From positions 43,224-107,223 of the forward strand of contig JBASGW010000031.1 of NCBI GenBank assembly GCA_049653745.1: DNA of 64,000 nucleotides, given 5' to 3'. Made by a program: the position numbers and the translations under genes. Within the stretch, counting starts at the first letter, position 1; the number at the start of each line of letters is the position of its first letter. The notes beneath the pieces were generated by a model. It made no database searches, was not told the origin of the DNA, and was given only the letters and a program-made list of their open reading frames with translations. This document shows positions 8,793 through 17,892 of the stretch, piece after piece. Origin of the DNA: CANDYO01 sp049653745. Lineage in GTDB: Bacteria; Pseudomonadota; Alphaproteobacteria; Rickettsiales; CANDYO01.

Positions 8793-9366
8793 AGATTATA
8801 ATGTTCCACGTGGAACAATCGAAAAATATATTGAATTATTGAAACTCTGGAATAAAAAAATAAATTTAGTTTCTTATATAGATGAAGAAGAGTTAATTAA
8901 TAGACATATACTTGATTCCTTGCAGCTTATTAATTTGATAAAAAAAGAGGATGTGCTCTTTGATTTAGGTAGTGGCGCAGGCTTTCCAGGATTAATGCTT
9001 TCTTATGCTGGAGTTAAAGAAGTTCATCTAGTAGAAAAAATAACAAAAAAAGCTAGTTTTTTAATAAGCGCCTCTTCTCTTTCAGAGAATAAAGTTATAG
9101 TTCATAATGATTCAATAGAAGATATTAAACCCGAATATTGCGACATAATAACCTCTAGAGCCCTAGCATCTCTTGAATCAATCTTTGATTTAAGCAAAAA
9201 TCTTGCTAAAGAAAATACTAAATATATTTTGCTAAAAGGAAGAAATGTTGAAGAAGAGTTAAAAAAAGCTTTAGAGAAATGGAATTTTAAGTATATAATA
9301 TATCCAAGCAAAACATCACCAGATGGTTCTATTCTTGAGATAAGTCAATTAATAAAAAATGAATAA
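8782..9366 (+). CDS. rsmG: RsmG (GidB), 16S rRNA m7G527 methyltransferase
   Basis: SAM-dependent methyltransferase that makes m7G527 in 16S rRNA. The SAM-binding motif DLGSGAGFPGL is at about residues 61-71, and the C-terminal ITSRALASL and LLKGRN segments are typical. It is 194 residues, slightly short but complete. The start ATG lies inside the mnmG end (11-base overlap), and its own end overlaps parA by 8 bases, which implies translational coupling. Codons 7-12 (NVPRGT) are written as a perfect 16-base parS palindrome, so this stretch codes for protein and also serves as a segregation site. Confidence 0.94.
   Translation: MTYKDYNVPRGTIEKYIELLKLWNKKINLVSYIDEEELINRHILDSLQLINLIKKEDVLFDLGSGAGFPGLMLSYAGVKEVHLVEKITKKASFLISASSLSENKVIVHNDSIEDIKPEYCDIITSRALASLESIFDLSKNLAKENTKYILLKGRNVEEELKKALEKWNFKYIIYPSKTSPDGSILEISQLIKNE
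8802..8817. promoter_or_regulatory. parS centromere site (perfect palindrome)
   Basis: TGTTCCACGTGGAACA is a perfect 16-base palindrome that matches the near-universal chromosomal parS consensus (TGTTtCACGTGaAACA) apart from the symmetric C/G pair at positions 5 and 12. It lies in codons 7-12 of rsmG and 0.5-1.4 kb upstream of parA and parB, whose products would act on it. I noticed no second full copy in the window. Confidence 0.88.
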
Positions 9367-10147
9367 CCAAGCAAAAATCATTGCAGTTGTAAATCAAAAG
9401 GGTGGAGTTGGCAAAACTACTACTTCAATAAATCTAGCTACAGCGATGGCAGCTATTGATAAAAAGGTGCTGCTTATTGATTTGGACCCTCAAGGAAATG
9501 CTAGCACTGGCGTTGGATTTCCTATGAACGCCAGAAATTTAACTACTTACGATTTGTTAACTTTGCAAACTCCTATCGAAAAAATTATCAAGAAAACAGC
9601 TATACCTAACCTTGATGTTATTGTAGCTACCGTTGATTTATCAGGAGCTGAATTAGAGTTAATTAATAGAAAAGAACGAGAATATATTTTAAAGCTCAGA
9701 ACTAATCCTATAATTTATAATTATGATTATATATTTATTGACTGCCCTCCGTCTTTAAGCATCTTAACCATAAATGCTTTAGTAATGTCTAATTCTGTTT
9801 TAATTCCACTACAATGTGAATTTTTTGCTCTAGAAGGCTTAAGTCACCTTCTTAAAACAATCAATTTGGTTCAAAAGAGACTAAACCCAGATTTGACTAT
9901 AGATGGCGTTTTATTAACTATGTATGATCGTAGATATAACTTAACTACTCAAGTTGAAGATGATGTCCGCAATAACTTAGGAAGCTTGGTATTTAACACT
10001 GTAATTCCTAGAAATGTTAGAATATCTGAAGCACCTTCTCATGGAAAGCCCATAATGTTATATGATACTAAATGCGCAGGATCTCTAGCCTATATTGAAT
10101 TAGTCAAAGAATTTTTAGTAAGATCACAGAGGAGAAAATCCATATGA
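9359..10147 (+). CDS. parA: ParA (Soj), chromosome partitioning ATPase
   Basis: Deviant-Walker ATPase that binds DNA non-specifically and moves ParB-parS complexes. Walker A KGGVGKTT is at residues 14-21, with the signature lysine; DLDPQGNAS (about 40) and DCPPSLS (about 121) are the Walker A'/B regions. The sequence starts directly at the ATPase domain with no N-terminal helix-turn-helix, so it is the short chromosomal (type Ib-like) ParA of 262 residues. Its ATG overlaps the rsmG stop by 8 bases and its stop overlaps the parB ATG by 4 bases, so expression is tightly coupled. Confidence 0.96.
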   Translation: MNNQAKIIAVVNQKGGVGKTTTSINLATAMAAIDKKVLLIDLDPQGNASTGVGFPMNARNLTTYDLLTLQTPIEKIIKKTAIPNLDVIVATVDLSGAELELINRKEREYILKLRTNPIIYNYDYIFIDCPPSLSILTINALVMSNSVLIPLQCEFFALEGLSHLLKTINLVQKRLNPDLTIDGVLLTMYDRRYNLTTQVEDDVRNNLGSLVFNTVIPRNVRISEAPSHGKPIMLYDTKCAGSLAYIELVKEFLVRSQRRKSI

Positions 10148-11031
10148 ATAAATCAAGAGGATTAGGAAGAGGGCTATCGGCTCTGTTAGGAGAAAATATT
10201 GAGCTTGAAAGGCAAAATGAAACTGGGTTTATCAATTTATTCATAAATGATATCGAAGCTAACCCTAATCAACCAAGGACTATTTTTAACTCAGAAAATT
10301 TAGAAGAACTTGAAGATTCTATAAGCTTAAATGGAGTGCTACAACCCATATTAGTTAGGCCGATAAGAGATAATAAATATCAAATTATTGCTGGGGAAAG
10401 AAGATGGAGAGCTGTTAAAAAACTTGGATTAGCTGAAATTCCAGCCATTATAAAAAATATTTCTGATAAAGAAACTCTTGAATTAGCTATAATAGAAAAT
10501 ATTCAAAGAGCTAATTTAAACCCTCTTGAAGAAGCTCAAAGCTATCAGAAACTTATAAGCGAGTATCAATATACCCAAGAGAAAGTTGCTCAAATTGTTA
10601 GTAAAAGTAGAAGCCATATAGCAAATTTATTACGCTTGCTTAATCTACCAAAGGCAATTAAAGAATATCTAAAAGAAGAACTACTCAGCTTAGGACACGC
10701 AAAATTATTAGCCAATAACAGCCACAACAACGAAGAACTAGCAGAACTAGTTGTAAAATCCAAATTAAGCGTGAGAGACTTAGAAAACTTAATTAAAAAA
10801 AATAATTCCTCTTCTAATTCTCCTAAAACTAATAAAGAAGAAAATAATAATAAGATAAAATTATCAATTCAAGATGAAGATCAAAAAATTGTTGAGAATC
10901 TTTTAAGTAGTCAATTAAACATGCCTGTTAAAATTGAACCTCTTGCTCATGGGGGGGGAAGAGTGGTTATAAATTATGTTAGTCTAGATGAATTAGATGA
11001 TCTTTTACATAAACTAAATAGTTATTATTGA
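10144..11031 (+). CDS. parB: ParB (Spo0J), parS-binding CTPase
   Basis: Loads at parS and spreads as a CTP-dependent clamp; partner of ParA. Visible in order: the N-terminal GLGRGLSALLG ParA-stimulating segment, IEANPNQPR, the CTP-binding GERRWRA box (about residues 81-87), ENIQRANLNPLEEA, a helix-turn-helix around TQEKVAQIVSKSRSHIANLL, an Asn/Lys-rich linker and a C-terminal dimerisation domain. Length (295) is normal. An 8-G run at 10951-10958 lies within the C-terminal domain codons (HGGGR). The 3' end overlaps the convergent PhaC-like gene by 7 bases. Confidence 0.96.
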   Translation: MNKSRGLGRGLSALLGENIELERQNETGFINLFINDIEANPNQPRTIFNSENLEELEDSISLNGVLQPILVRPIRDNKYQIIAGERRWRAVKKLGLAEIPAIIKNISDKETLELAIIENIQRANLNPLEEAQSYQKLISEYQYTQEKVAQIVSKSRSHIANLLRLLNLPKAIKEYLKEELLSLGHAKLLANNSHNNEELAELVVKSKLSVRDLENLIKKNNSSSNSPKTNKEENNNKIKLSIQDEDQKIVENLLSSQLNMPVKIEPLAHGGGRVVINYVSLDELDDLLHKLNSYY

Positions 11032-12011
11032 TTAACTTGCTGCAACCATTGATCTATTTTAGGCAAAATATTTTCACAAGCTGTTTTACTAACAACTAAT
11101 CCGATATGCCCTGTTTTTCCAACAATAATTTCCTTGTTAGTTAAATTGTAAAGTGGTGAAGAAGAAATAATAGGCACTATATTATCTTCACTAGCATTTA
11201 CTATTAGAGTGGGCGTCTTTATATCAGCTAAAGAAATCCCTAAAACATCACTCGAACTTGATAAATCTTGATTAATTAGCTCTAAACACTCTAGAGCAAA
11301 AGGTTTAGTTAAACTGATTCCATCGTTAATCCATTGTTCTATTTTTAAAAATCTATCAATCTCTTTCGGGTCTTTACTACTAGAAAATTGACAAAATTTA
11401 TTCCAAATTTTACCAGGGCTAAGAAAGCTAAAAAATAATTGAATTAAAAAAGCTGGAACTCGATCAAAAGTCTCTAGCATTAGTTTGAAATTTGTTAATG
11501 TTAGAGGATTATCTAAACCAAATAGCTTCTTAAAATGAGAAAAATCCCAGGGAGTTGCTATCAAAACTTGACCAACAATATTTAAGTTACTAGCTTTGGT
11601 TAACGCACAAGAGAATAAACCTCCCAAGCAATATCCCACTGTAATTACTTTGTTTTGTTTACAAACTTCTGCTAATCCTTTTGCTATTCTTTCTTTAAAA
11701 TCAACAAAATTCATCATTAATTCTTCATTTTTGGGCTCAATAAAATCTACCAAATATACCTTGTAGCCAAGATTAGCATAATAGCGAACTATACTAGTTT
11801 CCTCATCAAGATCTAAAATATAGGATTTATTAATTAAAGAAGGTATAAAAAAAAGACATAACGAGTTAGGCTTAAACTTTGTTGTATATTCTAAAATACG
11901 GGTAGACCCTTCTTGCCAAACAACGATAGCATCATTGTTTTTTCGACTAAAATTCTCGTAAAAAAAATTAACACCCTTAAGAAACTTATGTATATTTTCT
12001 AAATTATTCAT
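11025..12011 (-). CDS. PhaC-like alpha/beta hydrolase (poly-hydroxyalkanoate synthase family)
   Basis: Alpha/beta-hydrolase fold protein resembling the catalytic subunit of short (class III-type) polyhydroxyalkanoate synthases. The nucleophile elbow is GYCLGG with cysteine (Cys128) in place of the usual lipase serine, which is the hallmark of PhaC. The remaining triad candidates are Asp in ASEDNIVP and His in KTGHIGLV near the C-terminus. At 328 residues it lacks the N-terminal domain of class I enzymes. No phaE, phaA/B or phasin gene is near, so polymer synthesis is not proven and a different acyltransferase or hydrolase role is possible. It converges with parB and lies just downstream of mutS on the same strand. 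Confidence 0.8.
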   Translation of the reverse strand: MNNLENIHKFLKGVNFFYENFSRKNNDAIVVWQEGSTRILEYTTKFKPNSLCLFFIPSLINKSYILDLDEETSIVRYYANLGYKVYLVDFIEPKNEELMMNFVDFKERIAKGLAEVCKQNKVITVGYCLGGLFSCALTKASNLNIVGQVLIATPWDFSHFKKLFGLDNPLTLTNFKLMLETFDRVPAFLIQLFFSFLSPGKIWNKFCQFSSSKDPKEIDRFLKIEQWINDGISLTKPFALECLELINQDLSSSSDVLGISLADIKTPTLIVNASEDNIVPIISSSPLYNLTNKEIIVGKTGHIGLVVSKTACENILPKIDQWLQQVNQ

Positions 12012-12017
12012 GATTAA

Positions 12018-14627
12018 TTATGTCAATTTCTTAAGTTGATATAACTTCTCCAAGGCCTCTTTAGGAGATAATTCGTCAATATCTAGGTTATTTATGAAGT
12101 CTATAACAGGGTGATGATGTTTTTCATCACTGCTTTGGAAATCTAGATTTATTGCATAATTATGTTCTTTTTCTAAATTTTCTAGAACCGCCTTAGCCCT
12201 GCAAATAACTTGCTTAGGCAAGCCAGCCATTTCAGCCACATGAATTCCATAAGATTTATCAGCAACTCCAGAAATAACTTTATGAAGAAAAATTACCTTA
12301 TTTTGCCATTCTTTAATTTGCATAGTATAGCATACTAAAGAAGCAAGCTGACTCTTTAAAGCTGTTAACTCGTGATAATGTGTGGCGAATAATGCTCTTG
12401 ATTTTAGCTTATTATGAATAAATTCTAAACATGCTGAAGCGATAGAAACTCCATCATATGTAGAGGTTCCTCGGCCAATTTCATCTAAAATTATTAAAGA
12501 CCTAGCTGTGGCATTATTAAGAATATTTGCTGTTTCTACCATCTCCACCATAAAAGTTGAACGCCCTCTAGCTAAATCATCAGCAGCACCAACTCTACTA
12601 AAAATTTTATCAACCACCCCAAAAGAGGCTGATTTAGAAGGAACATAGCATCCTATCTGTGCTAAGATAACAATTAATGCATTCTGCCTTAGAAAGGTGC
12701 TCTTACCTGCCATATTGGGCCCAGTAATAAGCCATAAATTTTGCTCATCTTGAAAATGGCAATCATTAGCAACAAATTCTTGTTTTTGTTTTCTTAAAGC
12801 ATTTTCAATAACTGGATGCCTTCCCAAAATAATATTAAAATTACAGCTATTATCTAAATTAGGTCTAACATAAGAATTTTTAGAAGCAAGATAAGCAAAA
12901 TTACAAGCAACATCAATCACTGCTATAGAGCTAGCAAATAAAAGTAACATGTCAGCTTTATTCAAAACATTTTCAACTAATTGAGTATAAAGATGTAACT
13001 CCAACTTAATAATATTATCAGAAACATTTAACAACTCTCCCTCTAAGCTACGTAACTCCATGGTAGTATATCTTACAGAGTTTGCTAAAGTTTGCCGATG
13101 AATAAAAATATCTTCTTTTATTTTAGATACATGTTGAGGAGTGATATCAATAAAATATCCTAAAACATTATTATGGTTTATTTTTAATGAGTTAATTCCG
13201 CTCTCTTTAATATATTTTTGTTTTAAAGCTTGTATCTGATTTTGGCCATTATCTTTAAGTTCATATAGCTGATCAAGCCTTGCGTTATATTCAGGTTTTA
13301 TAAAGCCACCATCACGCGCAAGCATTGGCAATTCATTAGCTAATGCTTCTTCTAATTGATTAGATAAATCATCAAAATTGATCAGATTATCTAAATGATT
13401 TTTTAGATTTATATTTATTTCACCTTCAAAATAGGCAAAAATATTACTAATTAAATTTGCCGTGGCTAAGCTTTGTTTTATAATTTGTAAATCTCTAGGT
13501 CCACCTCGATTAAACCCTAACCTAGATAAAGCCCTTTCTACATCTCCCATTTGCATAAGTAGAGAGGTTAACTCTTCTAATAAAGATGAATTATTTAGAA
13601 AAAATTCAACTAAATCTAGGCGATTATTAATTGCTTCAACATCTATTAAAGGATTAGCTAGATACTGATTAAGCAGCCTAGAGCCTGAAGCTGTTTTTGT
13701 TTGATTTATTAAATCAAACAAACTACCTGTTCGCTCTCCGCTAGTGGTAACATTTATTTCTAAATTCCTGCGAGTGGCAGCATCTATAGTCATAAAAAGT
13801 GAAACATCTAGTTTTTTAGGATAATTTATTCTAAGATTATTAACTTTTTGGGTTAACTCTACATATTCTAAAATTGCTCCACAGGCTATTAAACTGGCTG
13901 ATGAACTTATATCAAAAGATTCACTGCTAATCACATTATAGTAATGTTTAATTTTATGTTCTGCTTTATTATAATCAAAAAGATTATTGGCTTGGATAGT
14001 TAATATCCTTCTATAATCAATTAGGGCTGCATTCATTTCATTATTTTGGTAAGCTTTATCACTAATAAGTATTTCTTTAGGAGAAATTCTAGCCAAGTCA
14101 TTACTTAGTGAAATTAAGCTACTCTTACAGAAATAAAATTCACCTGTAGATATATCCGCCCAAGATAATGCTATTTCTTCTTTAAAATTTGCTATAGCTA
14201 AGAGAAAATTAGAAGAATTATTTTTAAGTAAATTCTCTTCAGTTAGAGTTCCAGGAGTGATTATTCTAATAACTTCTCTTCTAACAACCTCCTTATAACC
14301 CCTTTTTTTAGCTTCTTCTGGCTTTTCCATTTGCTCACAAATGGCAACTTTATTTCCTTTCTCAATTAACTTTTCAACATAAGAGTCACTACTATGGAAT
14401 GGAATTCCGCACATTGGAATATCTGCACCTAAGTGCTGACCTCTTTTAGTTAAGGCAATACCTAAAATGGGCGCTGCAACCACAGCATCTTCAAAAAACA
14501 TTTCATAAAAATCACCCATCCGATAAAATAAAATACTATCTTGATGCTGCATTTTTACATCAAGATATTGTTTCATCATGGGGGTTAAGTTATTGGTATT
14601 TGCAAAAGGAAAACTCTGTTGAGTCAT
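12018..14627 (-). CDS. mutS: MutS, mismatch recognition ATPase
   Basis: Recognises mispairs and small loops and recruits MutL. The N-terminal mismatch-binding domain carries the Phe-x-Glu motif in FYRMGDFYEMF (about residues 34-44). The Walker A box GPNMAGKST (about 635), the Walker B ILDEIGRGTST and the TFATHYHEL-like ALFATHYHELT complete the ATPase. Length (869) is standard. The C-terminal ELSPKEALEKLYQLKKL is the usual dimer/tetramer tail. It is 13 bases from tsaB upstream and 6 bases from the PhaC-like gene downstream, all on one strand. Its partner MutL is in this window at 37.3-39.1 kb and has an endonuclease motif. Confidence 0.97.
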   Translation of the reverse strand: MTQQSFPFANTNNLTPMMKQYLDVKMQHQDSILFYRMGDFYEMFFEDAVVAAPILGIALTKRGQHLGADIPMCGIPFHSSDSYVEKLIEKGNKVAICEQMEKPEEAKKRGYKEVVRREVIRIITPGTLTEENLLKNNSSNFLLAIANFKEEIALSWADISTGEFYFCKSSLISLSNDLARISPKEILISDKAYQNNEMNAALIDYRRILTIQANNLFDYNKAEHKIKHYYNVISSESFDISSSASLIACGAILEYVELTQKVNNLRINYPKKLDVSLFMTIDAATRRNLEINVTTSGERTGSLFDLINQTKTASGSRLLNQYLANPLIDVEAINNRLDLVEFFLNNSSLLEELTSLLMQMGDVERALSRLGFNRGGPRDLQIIKQSLATANLISNIFAYFEGEININLKNHLDNLINFDDLSNQLEEALANELPMLARDGGFIKPEYNARLDQLYELKDNGQNQIQALKQKYIKESGINSLKINHNNVLGYFIDITPQHVSKIKEDIFIHRQTLANSVRYTTMELRSLEGELLNVSDNIIKLELHLYTQLVENVLNKADMLLLFASSIAVIDVACNFAYLASKNSYVRPNLDNSCNFNIILGRHPVIENALRKQKQEFVANDCHFQDEQNLWLITGPNMAGKSTFLRQNALIVILAQIGCYVPSKSASFGVVDKIFSRVGAADDLARGRSTFMVEMVETANILNNATARSLIILDEIGRGTSTYDGVSIASACLEFIHNKLKSRALFATHYHELTALKSQLASLVCYTMQIKEWQNKVIFLHKVISGVADKSYGIHVAEMAGLPKQVICRAKAVLENLEKEHNYAINLDFQSSDEKHHHPVIDFINNLDIDELSPKEALEKLYQLKKLT

Positions 14628-14640
14628 AATAATATAATCT

Positions 14641-15276
14641 TTATATTTTTTTGATAAAATCAGGCTCGCGTATATATAATGGTATTAAATCATGATATTG
14701 TTTTTTTTGCCAATAAAATTCAGTAGCCTTACTTAAAAGTTCTGCATTTACATTAACTATATATTGATCAAGAGACGAGTCTTCCTTTGTTAACAAGGCT
14801 ATTCCATCACCAATTAATAAAGCATCATCAGATAGCTTTAAATCATCAATATTCACTAAACTAGGTTCAGCTATTATTTCTAAATTTTTACTAAATTTTT
14901 GTTGGTAAACTTGATCACGCCTTGCATTGAGAAGAACTTCTATTGGTTGCTTTAAATTTTCTTGATAACGCTGCCACGCTAAAACTTGAAAATTAGTAAG
15001 AGCTATTATTCTAAGTTTACTTGCTATTTGTAACCCTAATGCTGCAGCTAATCCTATTCTAACTCCTGTAAAACTACCAGGTCCATTAGTAACACTAATA
15101 AGATCAATTTCTTCTATCTTAAGCTTAGCTTCTTTTAATGACTCATCAATTAGAGAAAAAAGCTTTTCCGCTTGTTGTGAAGATTCTTTGGTACTATTAT
15201 GAGATAATAATTTATTATCACTTAAAATTGCTGCTGAGGCTAGGCTATTACTAGTGTCAAAAGATAGGATTTTCAT
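14641..15276 (-). CDS. tsaB: TsaB, tRNA t6A37 biosynthesis subunit
   Basis: ASKHA-fold partner of TsaD in making N6-threonylcarbamoyladenosine at position 37 of ANN-decoding tRNAs. Family marks are the N-terminal SFDTSNSLASAAIL, the central NGPGSFTGVRIGLA (about residues 66-79) and LLNARRDQVYQQ. TsaB itself is catalytically silent. Length (211) is normal. Its ATG shares one base with the TTG of the divergent phosphohexomutase gene, so the two 5' ends meet head to head without an intergenic gap. It is cotranscribed with mutS. TsaC, TsaD and TsaE are not in the window. Confidence 0.92.
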   Translation of the reverse strand: MKILSFDTSNSLASAAILSDNKLLSHNSTKESSQQAEKLFSLIDESLKEAKLKIEEIDLISVTNGPGSFTGVRIGLAAALGLQIASKLRIIALTNFQVLAWQRYQENLKQPIEVLLNARRDQVYQQKFSKNLEIIAEPSLVNIDDLKLSDDALLIGDGIALLTKEDSSLDQYIVNVNAELLSKATEFYWQKKQYHDLIPLYIREPDFIKKI

Positions 15277-16532
15277 TGTTAATTATACCAAATATTTTTA
15301 AAGAATATGACATAAGAGGAAAAATAGGTAAAGAACTAAATGATGCTGTTGCCTATAAGTTAGGTCAATTATTTAGTTATAATGCAAAGCAACAAACTGT
15401 TGTAATTGCTAGAGATAACCGCAAAAGTTCTATTTCTTTCTTAAAATTCTTGTCTCAAGGCTTAACCAATTCAGGCTGCTCTGTTATTGAATTAGAGGGT
15501 GTTTGCACTTCTCCGCAATTATACTTTGCAAGTAGCTATCTTAAAGCTAATGGCGCCATTATGATTACCGGTTCACATAATAATTTAGAATATAATGGCT
15601 TTAAATTTATGTTAGAACAAAAATCATTTTATGGAGAGAAATTAAAAAGCATTATTAGTAATCCTATTGTAGCGGGAACTGGCTCTTATAATTTTATTAA
15701 GTTAGATTCCGAATATGCTCAAGCTTTAATGAAAAGCATTAACATAACTAAAAACTTTAAAATAGCATGGGAATGCAATAATAGCGGCGTAGCAAAGCTG
15801 TTAAAAATATTAAAACTTCCAGGAAGACATCTATATTTAAACATAGAAACTGATGGTAAATTTGCTCATCAATTACCCGATCCTTTAATTGAAAAAACTT
15901 TAGATCAAATAAAACAAATCGTTATCAGTGAACAATGCGATTATGGTTTTGCTTTTGATGGTGATGGAGATCGTTTAGTGATGCTAAATTCAAAAGGCCA
16001 AGTATTAAATGGCGATCAATTAATTTACCTACTGGCTTTAAGTTTTAAAAACTCTTCTAATAAAAAAATTTTACTTGATGTTAAAGCTAGCAATATTTTA
16101 ATAGAGTTTTTAGAAGAATCAGGTTTTGAAGTTATTTTAGCGGCAAGCGGTCATTCTTTAATGAAAACTAGAATAGTTAAGGAAAACGCTTTATTAGCTT
16201 TAGAATTAAGTGGCCATATTGTAATTAACGACTCTAAATATTTACCTTTTGATGATGCATTATATGTTGCTTTAAGGCTTATAGAATATTTACAAAACAA
16301 CCCTATTGTTTTCTTACCTCTAGCTCCCTTTGGAGAAGAATATAAAATTCCTAAAGTCTTATCTTTAAATCCTCAAATATATAAACCTGAAGGTCTTCGT
16401 AAGTCTTTTAACGATGGATTTTATTTAATTAGAGCTTCAAATACCGAAGATTATATCTTGGTTAAATACGAAGCACTTAACCAAGAAAGAATCAATTTAA
16501 TAGAAAAAGAAATAGAACAGCTATTAAACTAA
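15276..16532 (+). CDS. Phosphomannomutase/phosphoglucomutase family enzyme
   Basis: Alpha-D-phosphohexomutase that interconverts hexose-1- and hexose-6-phosphates and supplies sugar nucleotides for surface glycans. The phosphoserine is in TGSHNN (Ser100); the metal loop is FDGDGDR (about residues 226-232); the sugar-specificity loop is LELSGH, where PMM/PGM enzymes usually have GEMSGH; the phosphate-binding C-terminus is RASNTEDYILVKYE. The start is TTG at 15276, preceded by AGGA six bases upstream; an in-frame stop at 15252-15254 and no ATG between leave no alternative. It could be ManB- or AlgC-like, and the exact substrate is open. It meets the convergent glycosyltransferase gene at a shared hairpin. 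Confidence 0.88.
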   Translation: MLIIPNIFKEYDIRGKIGKELNDAVAYKLGQLFSYNAKQQTVVIARDNRKSSISFLKFLSQGLTNSGCSVIELEGVCTSPQLYFASSYLKANGAIMITGSHNNLEYNGFKFMLEQKSFYGEKLKSIISNPIVAGTGSYNFIKLDSEYAQALMKSINITKNFKIAWECNNSGVAKLLKILKLPGRHLYLNIETDGKFAHQLPDPLIEKTLDQIKQIVISEQCDYGFAFDGDGDRLVMLNSKGQVLNGDQLIYLLALSFKNSSNKKILLDVKASNILIEFLEESGFEVILAASGHSLMKTRIVKENALLALELSGHIVINDSKYLPFDDALYVALRLIEYLQNNPIVFLPLAPFGEEYKIPKVLSLNPQIYKPEGLRKSFNDGFYLIRASNTEDYILVKYEALNQERINLIEKEIEQLLN

Positions 16533-16547
16533 AGTATTTAGTTTAAT
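16523..16547. terminator. Perfect 11-bp hairpin between convergent genes
   Basis: ATTAAACTAAA and TTTAGTTTAAT form a perfect 11-bp stem around a GTA loop. It spans the stop codon of the phosphohexomutase (+) and the stop codon of the glycosyltransferase (-), so it is well placed to terminate both transcripts. The stem is AT-rich, and the following TAAATCTTGG / preceding bases give only a poor U-run. Confidence 0.5.
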
Positions 16548-17845
16548 AAATCTTGGAAAATTTTGTTAAAATTCCATTTCCAAGGAGGATTCCAGTAATT
16601 TATTCTTTCTTCTCCTTTTAAATCTCCCAACCAAGTCCCGCATCCCATATCTGCACCTATAATTTTTAAATTATTATGATACTTAGAATTATAATAAATG
16701 TTTTGCTGAGAACAGATACTTTCCTTATCTTGGCTATTATTAATAGCTAATTTATCGCTAAAAGCTTGTATTATTGCTTCTAAATTATTTTCAGTTTCTC
16801 TAAATTCTTCTTTAGTTATTTTTGTATATGTACAAGTTTTATTTTTATACCGAGCAAAGTCAAAGTTAATAGCAACCCAATCCGGTAAGATAACATCTAT
16901 ATTGTTATTAATATTATTTTGATCAAAGTATGCTACAGTAAGTAATGGTAATGCATTAAAATAAATACGACTATATTCAGAACAAGGATACTTAATGGCA
17001 TCAGGTGCATTTTTTTTATTAAAATGATTCCTATATAATAATTCAGTAGCTTTAATAATAATTGGATGATTGGGTTTAGCAGCTATAAATTGACTAGCAT
17101 AGTAACCATTGTCTTGTTCTCTGGCTCCTATAAAATCAAACTTTTTCATATAATCATATAAAACTTCTGGATGATATATTTCAAAGTCCATATCACTGTA
17201 AAAACCTCCAAATGTTTCGACTGCCATAAAGCGCAATATGTCACTGGCTTCAGAGTAATGTCCTCTTAGTTGCTTCCCTTTTTCTATAGTTGTAATTAAA
17301 GTGTTGTATAGTTTATGATCTTTAAATTCCTCTAGCGTTTTAACCTGTACACCTTTCATATCTTTTATTTCTTCAGGAAATAATTCAGGCATATTAGTCC
17401 AAATGTAATGAGTCCAATCTTCAGAGGTTGAATTTAACCTTGAATAGTTAATCTTCAATAATTCAATATAAAAAGTATTTAATAAAACTGGTTTTTCTTC
17501 ATTAGAGAAATACATCCGATGAGTTATAGCTGGAACTTTTAAGTGATCAGCAACTTTAATATTGCTGTCATAAAGTTTTTTTAAACTATCTGACACTGCT
17601 TTTTTATCTTCTTCTTCATAATTGAAACCCTCTTGAGCTATGAACTCATCGATCATTGGATTATAGCATTTTTTTAAAATATTTTTTGCCAGCAACTTTT
17701 TATTAAGATCTCCTTTTTCTAAACTTTCTATAAACCGATCATATTTAATGCCAAGATTTCGAGAATTTTTAACCAAGTTTTTTATGAAAATAAGAGAGAT
17801 AATTATAACTATAATATATAATAGTTTTTTAAGCTGAGGATTCAT
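16538..17845 (-). CDS. Membrane-anchored DXD glycosyltransferase, paralogue 1
   Basis: N-terminal hydrophobic segment (about residues 8-24 from the chosen ATG), then a nucleotide-sugar transferase domain of the DXD sugar-binding type (GT32/TcdB-like fold). The key block is FGGFYSDMDFEIY, with the metal-binding Asp-Met-Asp at about residue 218. Shared with the two paralogues at 52.6-55.2 kb are a KKCYN...QEGFNYE lead, a THRMYFS strand, ASDILR, FDFIGARE, AAKPNHPII and a terminal GADMGCGTW. I chose ATG 17845 (MNPQLKK), as AAGGA lies 11 bases upstream; ATG 17857 would add four residues. The topology suggests an inner-membrane anchor with the catalytic domain outside. The acceptor sugar or protein is unknown. 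Confidence 0.82.
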   Translation of the reverse strand: MNPQLKKLLYIIVIIISLIFIKNLVKNSRNLGIKYDRFIESLEKGDLNKKLLAKNILKKCYNPMIDEFIAQEGFNYEEEDKKAVSDSLKKLYDSNIKVADHLKVPAITHRMYFSNEEKPVLLNTFYIELLKINYSRLNSTSEDWTHYIWTNMPELFPEEIKDMKGVQVKTLEEFKDHKLYNTLITTIEKGKQLRGHYSEASDILRFMAVETFGGFYSDMDFEIYHPEVLYDYMKKFDFIGAREQDNGYYASQFIAAKPNHPIIIKATELLYRNHFNKKNAPDAIKYPCSEYSRIYFNALPLLTVAYFDQNNINNNIDVILPDWVAINFDFARYKNKTCTYTKITKEEFRETENNLEAIIQAFSDKLAINNSQDKESICSQQNIYYNSKYHNNLKIIGADMGCGTWLGDLKGEERINYWNPPWKWNFNKIFQDLLN

Positions 17846-17892
17846 TAGAAAATACATCCTTAAATTAGATTAAATTAGTTATACTTATTTTT

